64,000 nucleotides of DNA from Polytrichum commune (Eukaryota; Streptophyta; Polytrichopsida; Polytrichales; Polytrichaceae), in contig OX485804.1 in the NCBI GenBank assembly GCA_950295325.1, positions 25,050,001-25,114,000 of the forward strand, in the 5' to 3' direction. This document shows positions 1-10,359 of the stretch, piece after piece (within the stretch, counting starts at the first letter, position 1; each line of letters opens with the position of its first letter). Made by a program: the position numbers and the translations under genes. The notes beneath the pieces were generated by a model. It saw nothing but the letters and a program-made list of their open reading frames with translations. It was not told the DNA's origin and made no database searches.

Positions 1-320
1 TGAAAACAAGCAAAAACAAGAAGATAAGAGAAATGAAGAACAATGAAGCCAAGAGTAGACAAAAGAATGGTCAATTTTTGTTATTTTTCCTTCCAAAAGT
101 GTCATTTTGAGACATTTTTTTTTAAAATCAGCACATGCACTTTTCAGTGTATGGTCATTCCTCTTGGTCCGCATTTGTTTTACACTTAGTGAGGGGTCCA
201 AAGGCTTTGAAAATTATTTTCTTTAGAAATCAGACCATGGGAATTCGACCATCCAATCGGATCATGAGAAAGTGCCATCTTGCATGGTCTGACTTCATGT
301 TCCATGGTGTAAACCAACCC
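1..320 (-). mobile_element. Right-hand part of a GGGCCGG-ended TIR element, truncated by the window edge
   Basis: The block ends at 320 in a degenerate copy of the terminal inverted repeat seen complete at 34870 and 49809 (reads GTGTAAACCAACCC before TAA). At about 135-215 it also carries, in reverse orientation, the internal segment that the other copies have near 34960-35030 (the CACTAGGTGTAAACC and GACCATGCACCAAAAAG motifs). The TAA after the terminus fits the 3-bp target duplication of the copy at 34870. The other end lies outside the window, so neither length nor both duplications can be checked. No transposase coding is visible. Confidence 0.7.
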
Positions 321-947
321 TAATTATCTTGTAGTCACTCAACGGCAACTAGAGAGGGTGTCATATAACCAAGCTACTTTATTAGTGGGATTTCCCACCA
401 TTACCATTATTAAAGTAGTAGTGGGATGACAACGGATCTTAACAATGGGAATGGGTGAGAATGATCGAATTCAAGTGCAAGTCAATGAAATCATGGTGTA
501 TTACACACAAGTAGAGTCTATTTGGCCGAAATGGAACGAATAAAGTCAAATTGCTTTGTGTAGAAAATGCCCTCGAGCAAAAAGTCGGTTAAAGATTAGT
601 CAAAAGTTGGTCTTTTTCCCATCCAATGTGGGAAAAAACAAACTCAATTGTGGTTGTGTTTGGAAATATCGACGCCATTTAATTATGTCAAACCCTATTC
701 ATAAGAAACAAATGTAAATGCCTACCAACAACTTAACTTGAGGTATTTTATCAAGTATAGTTATGTATTCATACAATATTAATCAATACATTTAGTTCTT
801 TTTTGCAAATGGGCTCCATTATAGTCTTTTCTATTATTTACAAAGTGTCACGATTTTATTTGTATCACAATGAAATGTCACATTTTAAGTCTATCATTTC
901 GGTTGCTTTATAATCACACCAAAATTCATATGCCAACCATGTTCACA
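321..947. other. Intergenic, no feature recognised
   Basis: AT-rich sequence between a TIR element and a SINE. I see no gene-like codon pattern, splice structure, RNA gene or repeat shared with the rest of the window. Confidence 0.5.
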
Positions 948-949
948 AG

Positions 950-1321
950 ATAGATAGATAGAAACTCCGGTCCCTTTTTAGCAAGGGGCCGGCATGAATA
1001 AAGTGTCCGTTTGTAATGTCAATGACCCGATGCCCACCGGACAAGGGGACATTGGGGCAATACTACTCTCCCCTTTCGAGGATGGACACTATAGTGACAC
1101 ACTATACTAGTTCCTAGCTAGCCACTAAGTGCCTTGAAGATACCAGACATGGAATCCCCCCAAAGGACTTTGAGGTACCCATACAACTAGGTCCAAGGAC
1201 CCCCCACCATAATTGGGTGGACTAAGGTGGTGAGCACCACGCTGGCATGGGGAATAGAACCCACAACCTCCTCATTGGGGGTCACGAGCCCTAACCACCA
1301 AGCCAAGGCCCGTGGTGCCCC
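950..1321 (-). mobile_element. tRNA-derived SINE with a (TCTA)n tail
   Basis: Read on the minus strand from 1321 the sequence starts like a tRNA. An A-box-like motif TGGCTTGGTGG lies at 1305-1295 and a B-box-like motif GGTTCTATTCCCC at 1262-1250, at the spacing of an internal RNA polymerase III promoter. The body of about 300 bp ends in GACCGGAGTTTC followed by TCTATCTATC repeats at about 964-950. The same 3' body plus tail recurs 5'-truncated on the plus strand at about 8857-8962, as expected of a retroposed family. It lacks a matching acceptor stem, so it is not a tRNA gene. No clear target-site duplication was found. Confidence 0.75.
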
Positions 1322-1512
1322 ATGTTCACAACTTTCAAGCCCTATTCAGAAAAAAGCACAATTGTAAATGCCCATCGGCATCTCAATCTACGAGATTTTT
1401 ACCATAATTATTTTTGTGTTGAGTTTATAATTTTGATCAATAAATTTTATTTCTTTTGAGTATAGTGCAATGGGCTCCGTTCCAGTGAACATGGATGCTT
1501 GGATGATACTTA

Positions 1513-2018
1513 GGGCCACTTCACACACGAGACTGACAGCCCGTGACCAGTACACTTCAAGCAATCTCATTGGTGGAAAAGGCGGAGCTAGTCCAAGTTC
1601 GCTCACTTCGCACTATGCTTGAGGGACCGACGGAGTATGTGAATGCAAGATGGATGTAAAGTCTACATGGATTCCTAGATGGCATCAATGGATCATGTTT
1701 CATGGTCATTTGGAGTATTTTCAAAAACCACCTCTTGGAGGTAGGCCTAACACAAAACCACTAGGAGATCATGGCACTCTAAACGCTCACAACCGTTGGT
1801 TTATTCTATTTTATGATGAGTGAGGACCCACATGAATAGAAATCCATTGAAAGAGCATTTGGCTGAGGGCGTGGTTACATATGACTTCACACTACACATT
1901 GAGGATCCGTGACCACACTATATGATTTTGGAGGTGTCTTGGGACGGCCTTTGGACACTTTTTGGGGGGCTCTCACAATTTTATGGTCACGGCACTTGGC
2001 TCATGTGTGAAGTCGCCC
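1513..2018 (-). mobile_element. GGGCCACTTCACACAC-ended non-autonomous element, copy 1 (PIF/Harbinger-like MITE)
   Basis: The left terminus GGGCCACTTCACACACGAG (1513) and the right terminus ending GTGTGAAGTCGCCC (2018) are inverted repeats. The element is flanked by TTA at 1510-1512 and TTA at 2019-2021, the typical 3-bp target duplication of PIF/Harbinger elements. The interior is the reverse complement of the copies at 14515 and 43703 (for example the region around 1580-1680). It is 506 bp with no coding capacity. The right TIR has one mismatch (TCG for TGG). Superfamily assignment rests on the TIR and duplication only. Confidence 0.85.
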
Positions 2019-2021
2019 TTA

Positions 2022-2592
2022 GGGCCACTTCACACACAAGGTTGAACGCCCCTGACCATGGCAATGTAAGAGCTCTCATTGGTTGAAAAGGCGGAGACCG
2101 TCCAAGTTCACTTCACACTAGGAGGTGAAGGCCTAAAGGCCCAAAGAAAAGTTTGTGGATGAAAAGTCTACATGGAGTCCTACATGACAAGTTGTGGATA
2201 AGGGTGCATGGTCTACCGGAATTTGCGTCAAGCCCACCTCTTAGTGTGACAAAAATTCCGGGAGACCATGATTTTTTTGAAATTTTTTCCAGCATGACAA
2301 ATTTCAAGACAAATTTCAAAGCAAGTTCTAGAACAGATTCCAGGACACACAAACACCACCAAGTAATTCTCTTAAATTGATAAAATTTGAGACATACTAT
2401 ATTAACCAAATCCTCCCCTCTCTTTCCGCCAACAAAATATGCAATGGTCCTGCAACATGGTCCATTCTCTCTTCACACCATGCTTGAGGGCCCGTGTCTA
2501 CATAAAACGGCTTTCCCAAACGCCTTTGGATGAGAGTCAAGGGTCCTCACCATTACAAGGTCACGGCTCTTGGCTCATGTGTGAAGTGGCCC
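2022..2592 (-). mobile_element. GGGCCACTTCACACAC-ended non-autonomous element, copy 2, abutting copy 1
   Basis: It begins GGGCCACTTCACACACAAGG at 2022 and ends GTGTGAAGTGGCCC at 2592. It is flanked by TTA at 2019-2021, shared with copy 1, and TTA at 2593-2595. At 571 bp its interior is diverged from the 502-506 bp copies, although the subterminal 80 bp (CTCATTGG, GAAAAGGCGGAG) is recognisable. There is no transposase open frame. Confidence 0.82.
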
Positions 2593-2595
2593 TTA

Positions 2596-5500
2596 GCTAC
2601 ATTTTCACAAGCTTCTCACGATCTGGGGATTGTTAATTCTAAAATCGATTTGGTGGCAGAGTTGACAATGAAAGCTCTAGTTTATTGCAGTGAGACAGAT
2701 GCATTTTTTTTTGGGGGGGGGGGGGGGGCACGTTCCTTATTTTAATACATCCACCATGATTCGTAGTTGTTGGGTGTCCCAAAGAGATGTTTTGTTTTGT
2801 TTTGTAACATTTCAAAGGCTCCCCTATTCTCAAGGTGTGTGTGGGCCATGTTTTGAGGGCCACACCGACAATATTTCATGAGTTAAGTTGAAAGGTGATG
2901 TGATGCAATTTGTGTCATCGATATATGGATAACATATTGATATTGTGACGATGAGATTCTTCTTCTTTTAGTATGACCATAATAACAACTTTAACAATCA
3001 TCGAAAGGAAATAAAACTACTTGACATGAAAATAGTACATAGCACTCACCACCAAACCTATTGACATTGAGTACAATTATATCACATATTTTTCACCTGA
3101 TTGTAGTGTCCAAGGAGATTTTTGGGCGTAATCGGTCAAAATCATAGTGTTTCCAAATCCAACCAATTATCATAACATTATTCAACTACCATCGATCGTT
3201 CCGTTCTAATAATGTTTACCGACGGTGCTTCACCTCAAGTTTATCATGTTGAATCCCAAAAAACGACGTTGGCAAGAAAAACAACCATGGTAATTGTTCT
3301 CATATTGTATCCGACTTATTTTCGGCCTGACCCACCCTCCATACTTAGTTGGATAACCTTACAACATGTTGTGATCTTCCACTTCTTCTTTCTCGATATG
3401 AGGTGTAATTCCATCCATTCCTCCAAAACGACGGGCCTTGGACTTCAACCCGTTATTTCTCAAACTCAACCGGTTTATCCGTAGCTAGTGGTCACTTCTC
3501 CCCATTCATTGCGACATTGCTTCACCGTGTCAAAGCCAAAAACAAGTCGCCATATTCTAAAGAACACACACATGCACATGGGAGACCACTTGAGTCGCTA
3601 GCTTGCTCGTCATACTCCTCATAGCTTGGGTCAAACTTTAGCCCGGTGGACCCTAGAAAAATTCCCTAAGCTATGCTAGTGTGAAATTTAGGGTTGAGAG
3701 ATTCAATGGCACGAGCAAGCGAGCGAGGGTGGGTGTTCCGCAAATGCATGCGTGTGTCTTGGATGATTCGACCCCACCAAGCGGTTGGGATCCCTATCTA
3801 ACTTACTTAGGCCATCTCACGCTTTGTGGATGAAGGAGCCTTGGAAATAACGAGCCCAATTCAAGGACACTTTGAGCAATAGGGTCCCTTACCCAACCCA
3901 CACAATTATCCGATGTTTGCTTTGGACTAGCAATTGGCTTATCAACACGAAGATCATAAGATCACATGAATCAAAGTATATAGATAGATAGATAGAAATG
4001 TTGAAAATCGCAATTTTTATTCGACTTCTCTTAGACACGTAGCCCAAAGTTCTTTCTTTTGCATACCCCTTACAAAATAAAATAAATCGAACAACATTGT
4101 TCATTGACCAACGTGTTGCATTTAGTTCTTAGAATAACACAACTAGTGGTCATGCTAAAGTACGTAATTGCCTATCAGAGAGAGAGAGAGAGAGGTCAAA
4201 GTTGGGGCTAGTAATGGAATTGGGCACTTCTATCTCACTAAGTCAAGTATTGATTCATTTCAACTGGAACCCATCACAATCTTATGGAAACTTTAACACC
4301 ATCATAGATACGAAGATACGAAATTAACAACCTCAAAACTCAGGGGGGAAGTGTGTTAAAAAGTTAAGGATATAGGTGCGAACAACCACTATTTTATAGG
4401 GGGGTATTACTTTCAATTCTCTTCTTTTTTTCACATGCTATCATTATGTAATTTTCTACTTTGGGTTAATAGAAAAATGGCTTGCATTACTTGTAATTCC
4501 AAATTAACTATTATTCCATACCCTATAGTACTTTAAAGATGTCCAGTGCCATTTTTGATACCCTATATTATTCTTAAGTCCATTTATAAATTTTTGCCCC
4601 CATGTTTTTAAAATACCCTATCATTTGTTCTCACGTATATTGCTACTCCAACCAATAACTACCCCCCCCCCCCGAGCCTCAAAAAGAACAAAATTATAAG
4701 AACCCGGGGGGGAGGGGGCACTAGCGGTATTTTTGAAACAATGTGCGATAAAATATAGGGTGTTTAATATTCATTCGAGGTGAAAATTTGAAGAATTCTA
4801 TATAAAATTTAGGGGGCGAATTAATGTTGGAAACCAAAAATTCTTTAAATTACCAAGCAATATAACATGTGTAAGGGACCACATTTTGCTTCATCAAAGA
4901 AGATGGAGGGCTCAATTTTATTCCATAAAGGTTTCTCTTCATCAAGGATACTTTGAACTCCATTACGTTTAAACGTTGACACGAAGGGGTATATTTGAGA
5001 CAATATTTGTTGTTTGGAAATCTTCTGCAAGTGTTGTACGAACTCTTGCTATCTTGCAAATGTTGGACAATTGTGTTTCTTAACACACTAAATCTTAAGG
5101 TTGCACTCTACTCGCCTTCTCCATTACAATCTTGTTGGTGTAAGTAATTACTATTTGTTATTTTCTTCTTACCATACCACGACAACGCAATCCCATTGTT
5201 AAAATGCCAATTCACAATGCACCCCCCCCCCTTAGCTACAAATCAAAGGCTATCAAAAAATCATAAGAAAAATAGGGTATTTAATATTGAATGCATTCTA
5301 CATTTCTAATTATAATTGTCAATAAGGTATTAAAATTTGAAGCTTAGTAAAAAAATCATACTTTAAAAACTCCTAATACTTTAATTCTTAAAGATAATAC
5401 CCCCCTTGAAAATGAGTGGTCGTCGCACGTGTCTCCAAAAATTTACTATGAGCCCCCCCCCCTCCCCGCGTGCAAAAACTAGACAGCCATAAAATAACTC

Positions 5501-5762
5501 ATTGCGTTCACTCTCCATGAATGAGGTTACCTAAACACCATGAAAGCTCTAGCCATCCACATCTATCCAAGCATGGTATGGCACATGCTTCAATAGTCTA
5601 TGCAAGAATAAGTGTTGGTGGGTGGGTTCAAAAATCCAAGGAACCAAGAGTGTGGGGGGGGGGGGGGGGGGGGGGCTTTAAAAGGTACCGAGGTGGTGGA
5701 TTGGCGGGGGACCCACTTTAACATATAAAGAAGCGTCTTTTTGGTCCATCCAATGACTTAGT
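2596..5762. other. Intergenic, AT-rich, homopolymer tracts only
   Basis: No gene recognised. Visible items are a 16-G tract at 2713-2728, a TAGA run at about 3975-3995, a (GA)9 tract at 4177-4194, a 12-C tract at 4662-4673, 10-C tracts at 5222-5231 and 5453-5462 and a 22-G tract at 5654-5675. The open frames here are short and not protein-like. Confidence 0.5.
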
Positions 5763-5990
5763 TGCCAAGCAATGAACCGGAAAAGGGAGACCGACCGCTA
5801 GTTCCACATGAAGCGGTTGAGTTTGAGAAATAACCGGTTGAAGTTCCGGACTTCATGCAACGCACCCATCGTTTTAGAGGGATATATATCGAATGTATAC
5901 CTCGATTTAATGAAGAAAAACCGAAAGATTGCAACATGTAATTGGAGTGATGTGGAAACACTAGGATCTTGACCGATTATGCCCAAAAAT
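5763..5990 (+). repeat. Dispersed ACCGGTTGA-type repeat, copy 1
   Basis: A segment of about 230 bp containing GGTTGAGTTTGAGAAAT, then ACCGGTTGAAGTTC, GACTTCATG, TTTTAGAGG, TATACCTC and GAAAAACCGAAAGA in fixed order. The same series recurs at 6525-6735 and, more diverged, at 44848-45000. No termini or coding are apparent, so the class is unknown. Confidence 0.6.
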
Positions 5991-6002
5991 CTCCAAAAGG
6001 AG

Positions 6003-6373
6003 CTACACTAAATATGATATTTAGAGTCACCAATTCTAATTGTCTTGCTCGATACTAATTGTGAACCGCGGTATAGTGTCACCGACACTACGTGTTAATC
6101 CAACATTATTTGTCATCCCTTGTAAACAAATCGGGGGATTATAGATTTACAATGTCACTTACCAAGTGGATTTTCATCCAAATTTCAATCATCCATGACA
6201 ATATTTCATCACAAGTCGCTGACAAGAGAAGGTAGGGGGTTGGCCAATGGATGAACTCATCCATCATCCATGACAGTATTTGTGAAACTTATTCATAAGA
6301 AGTGTCATCCGAGGAGTTACCACAGTGACATTGAAAAACTATCATATGGCACTAAATATCATATTTAGTGCAG
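6003..6373 (+). mobile_element. Palindromic-end MITE, family X copy (CTACACTAAATATGATATTTAG)
   Basis: The left end CTACACTAAATATGATATTTAG and the right end CTAAATATCATATTTAGTGCAG are inverted repeats, and each is itself nearly palindromic. The interior, including CATCCAAATTTCAATCATCCATGACA, matches the copies at 36881-37237 and 52534-52923. Length is about 371 bp with no coding. The flanks (AG on the left, TT on the right) show no convincing duplication, so the superfamily is unresolved. Confidence 0.75.
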
Positions 6374-6524
6374 TTAATGGATTGACCAAGTGGGCGGTGG
6401 CATTTAGAATGTTTGTAGGAGGCATTTAGAAAGTCGAAGTATTAACCCCTAAAGGACTGGGAGGCCATATTCGGCCTTTTCAACAATTTTGAGGAGGGTT
6501 GAAGAGTTGGGATCCTATGAGTGG

Positions 6525-6735
6525 GGAGAACCGGCAGTTAGTTATAAATGAACCGGTTGAGTTTGAGAAATGATTGGTTGAAGTTCAAGACTTCATGAGA
6601 ATTACCGGATCGATTTAGAGGAATTTATAGAATATACCTCAAATTAGTATAGAAAAACCGAAGGATGTCACATGTAACCGGTTGGACTTGCAAACACTAC
6701 GATCTCAACCGATTTAGCCCATAAATCTTTATGAT
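6525..6735 (+). repeat. Dispersed ACCGGTTGA-type repeat, copy 2
   Basis: Contains the same ordered motifs as 5763-5990 (GGTTGAGTTTGAGAAATGA, GGTTGAAGTTCAAGACTTCATGAG, TTTAGAGGAATTTATAGAATATACCTC, GAAAAACCGAAGGATG). It sits about 150 bp beyond the MITE at 6003-6373, so two copies of this repeat bracket that MITE in direct orientation. Confidence 0.6.
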
Positions 6736-7900
6736 CATTGTTGGGATCATTGTCAAAATGAACGAGGTAAAGTGCATGAGGTTTGTACCACGATTGTTAA
6801 TGTTATGTCCAAAAATGTTTCTTTTAGAATTTAATCCGGTATTTTTTTAGGGGCAAAAACATGATGACGTCGTTAAATTTTGGCCAATAGGAGAGTGGTT
6901 GTGATAAAGGGTGGGCAATGGGAGTGGGAAAGGTTCGGTAGGCCATACCAAAGCACATAGTAGGGCATCTAGTTAGGGGTCAGGGCAACTCACCACATTA
7001 TTGGCCCTCTAGCCTAAATAGATGGAGGGGTTGGGACCATATGCGAGGTTGGCACCCTAGGCATAGGGTTTGTCATAGCTAGTTGGAAGTTGTATAAGAG
7101 TGGACCTAAGATGTTCCCCCTCGCACCCTTTGCTAGTGTGCTTGCTCCCAGGGGTCCATACACTAGTTTATACTACAAAACAATTCCACAAATGTATCAT
7201 AATCTTACACAAATGTATATTATAAATACCATTTGGGATTCTTAAAATTCCATAATTGTGTGTTTGATGTATGCAAACTCTATAATTGGAGCACTTTGTA
7301 GTCAAGCATATGACAAAGCCCCTAAACCACACAAAGTAAAACCAAACGAAATGTATCTATTTATTACAAAATAAAAATTGGTAATCTTTTTAAAACGACG
7401 ACGTGCCATGAACTCCACAACAATGAATATGATGCAAAGATGTCGCCCAAACAAAACCACGATGAAACGACGGCCATGTCAAAGTGGTTCCTTAAAGTTC
7501 AGGCAACCGTCCAATCTTGATGGACCACAAAGACGCACATCAATCTCAACATACTAAATGCACACATAGGAGTGGTTTTTTTTACTAGGGTACTTGAGGA
7601 AGGTAATATCCAATCCATAAGGTTGGAAACCAATAAATGTTTGCCATACCCCACACACCGTCCCATACACAAAAGTGTGATTTTTCCCTTCAAATTGTGC
7701 GATTTCATGCCTAGTCCTTTAGGAGTTAAGTTATGCTTCTCATTTCTTAGAGCACAATCACACATTGTACACAAAACAATAACATAAAGGAGTACTAAAC
7801 CATGTAGTATTAATTTAAAGGGGAGTAGTATTGTTATATGTCCCACGTATTCATTATGTATGAGTTTTATAGACTATGGGTCCCATGATCAAACTAGTTT
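6736..7900. other. Intergenic, nothing recognised
   Basis: AT-rich sequence with short open frames on both strands. None has domain motifs or splice-compatible extension. Confidence 0.45.
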
Positions 7901-7964
7901 CTTGCAATGCACAAGGTTTTGCATAAAAATATTTTGTTTACGAGGATGACTCTCGTAGGTGCCG

Positions 7965-9370
7965 TCTGGCTATGGCAGATGGTGGCGGATGTGATTCTAA
8001 GAACAACCCACCACAATGTTCACTTGCTTCTTCCTAGCATACACACTTCAACAAGCTCCCCACATTGCCGTGAACTCAACAACAATTTATACACCCAAAA
8101 CGGAGTAGCAAACAACAAGATACATCCCTTAAACATCTGCAACACAACTACATTACCCGCTCCAAACACACTCGAACAAAATCTTCCCACACCGACCCCT
8201 CACACACATGCATAGAGCTTGCATTACAACGCTTGGGACCAATGATAAGAAAGATGCACACCTCTCCACAACACCACACACACAACTCTACTTATCTTCA
8301 AATACAAGCCCTCAATCCTCACTCAATCTATCAAAAGTCACATACACCACACCGTAAGCATGTAAGTTGCTCATACGCACTACCAAGCCCTCAAACATCA
8401 TCTCTCATATGCCAAATCCTAATGCCGTACAAACATAATCTCCCCCGTAACCCTCAAACCACGTCCTCCAACCATTACTCAATATTTGCCCCATCTTTTT
8501 TTGTTCCACATAAATCCAACATACAACAATTCTATGGATATTACCAAAGGTACACTACGCCTCATAATATGGCCTTCCATCGCTTGCTTCCTATTTCATT
8601 ACCCAACACTCCCTAGATCGACTCACCTCCTTCAACCTACACTCTCTCGCTACCTTCATCAACATACAACTCACACCAAAGACCTCACCTCACACACACT
8701 CAAAGACTTCTCAACACCTACTATCCCCACACCCTTTAAAATGCCACATCCTCCCACCCATTGCCTCCTCCCACCACCACCTCCATGACCTCCCACCATC
8801 TTTGACATCGACTTTTCTCATGTCCTCCCAAAAGTTGCCCCCACATTCAATATGGTTGCTGAAAGCCCAGTGGGCACTGGCTCATTGTCAAGACGAACAG
8901 ACACTTTATTCACACCGGCCTCGCAAGAGGACCGGAGTTTCTATCTATCTATCTGGCTGCCGAAATCCCACCCTCCTCCTCATTCTCCATCATGCATTGT
9001 TGGACAAACCCTCCCCTCCACTCCCCTATCTCCCATAAATTGCCATAAACCCAACAAATCCTCTTCCTCACACAACACAACCCTCAATGCCACTATAAAA
9101 CTTATAACCAAACTCCCAGTCCCTTGCCAATCCTCTTGATGCCATTCCTCCATGTAAAGTCCCTCTCCCACCCTCTCTACATCTTTCAGTTGAAGTATAC
9201 ACCACTACACAACTATGTACATTGTCCATCAACAAACTCCTTATTGAGTACCTTCGTTGCACAAGAAACTAATTGCTCTTACATGGTAGTATGTTCATGT
9301 CCCACAGATGCCGCAATGGGCCATGCTAATAAATTCACTCAACTAGACGGCATGCAAATCTTCCACAACT
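7965..9370 (+). other. C-rich degenerate block, possibly decayed retroelement, with an embedded SINE tail
   Basis: The plus strand is strongly C/A-rich and G-poor over about 1.4 kb. This is the same skew as the coding (minus) strand of the LINE remnant at 46.4-49.2 kb, which suggests but does not prove that it is a decayed part of a similar retroelement. Open frames of 80-127 codons arise because stop codons are depleted by composition. They contain no recognisable motif and I do not call them genes. The 3' part of the SINE seen at 950-1321 is embedded at about 8857-8962. Confidence 0.35.
8857..8962 (+). mobile_element. 5'-truncated copy of the (TCTA)n-tailed SINE
   Basis: About 105 bp matches the reverse complement of 950-1050: GTGGGCACTGG, TCATTGTCAAGACGAACAGACACTTTATTCA, GCCGGCC, GGACCGGAGTTTC, then the TATCTATCTATC tail. 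Presence of the 3' end with tail and absence of the tRNA-like head is typical of a truncated retroposed copy. Confidence 0.7.
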
Positions 9371-10200
9371 GACTACACCAAGTCACTCCAACACACATTC
9401 ATGTTAGGCCACCCCAATTCACCACCTCCCACCAACAACTCCCGTTGTCACAATAGCATATCAAACCATCTTCGTGTTCAGTTTTGTTGCACCCCCCCCC
9501 CCTAACACACACACACACACATCCAAACCCAAGGTCAAATGTGTCAAGAGAGGAGCTAACACAATGCAATCAACCAATTAGTTTTTTTTAGGGCGCTTTG
9601 GTATGGCCACAAAGTAAATGGAATCTAGGCAACTTTGAACTTGAAGTTGAACAAATGTTGCATTGCACTAGAGCACTCATGTATGTAAAACAACTTTGTT
9701 ATTCGAATTCACACCCAAATAGCATAGAGGGGCAAATTGTGCATTGTCACAAAGTTGCCGAAGCATCATAATACCGACCCGACCACGTGCCTCTTCCCAA
9801 CATACCGTAGCTCTCTAGCAGTTTGGGCTAATAATAATTAATTTTGAAGGTGCCTAAATTTATGGGAAATTCCAAAAGGAAGAAATAACATTCAAAGAGT
9901 GCCTAAAATCAAAATAATGCAAGTGACGTAGTCTCTCACAAAGGCCATTATGTATAACTCTCACACAAAGCAAAACCATGACACACAATAAAAGACAAAC
10001 TTTAGGGTAAGGAATGTTAATTAAGAGAAGTGCTTAGGTTAATCATAGCCGCCATAGATAAAATTAGGAAAATCATCCTTGAATTATAGGAATGACTTGG
10101 ATGAATGTCTAACTTATTTTAAATCACTTTCTGAATATGCCCAATTTTAGAATATATTTTTATGAGCTGCCTAACTTACTTTCACACTTTAATCAATTAT
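9371..10200. other. Intergenic, nothing recognised
   Basis: Contains an 11-C tract (9492-9502) followed by a short AC run. No gene-like sequence. Confidence 0.45.
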
Positions 10201-10206
10201 CAGGCA

Positions 10207-10356
10207 GAAAGGTGCCCGAGCTGCTTGAGAGCTACGGTACCATATTATTGCACCATTCAACAACGACTTCAGCCTCACAAAAGAACAAGTCCTGGACCTC
10301 GTGTTTGGCCGCCTCAAGTTGATGAAATTCAAACTCTTTAGAGAGCCCCTCTAGGT
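10207..10356 (+). pseudogene. Small unidentified coding-like fragment with a frame change
   Basis: After a TCAGGCAG that could be a splice acceptor, one frame reads RKVPELLESYGTI. A second frame then takes over (about 10241-10353) and reads IIAPFNNDFSLTKEQVLDL and onward to FKLFREPL and a TAG stop. The amino-acid mix looks like a real folded protein, unlike the surrounding shadows, but the frame changes at the overlap and no start or second exon is visible. I do not recognise the family. It may be a captured or decayed exon, or chance. Confidence 0.3.
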
Positions 10357-10359
10357 GAT

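Noticed and set aside
1250-1321. Possible tRNA gene (minus strand)
   Set aside because: A and B boxes are present but acceptor and anticodon stems do not pair; better explained as a SINE head.
8233-8788. Overlapping open frames of 100-127 codons on the plus strand
   Set aside because: They result from a C/A-rich strand depleted of stops; two frames are open at once and neither has a domain or conserved motif.
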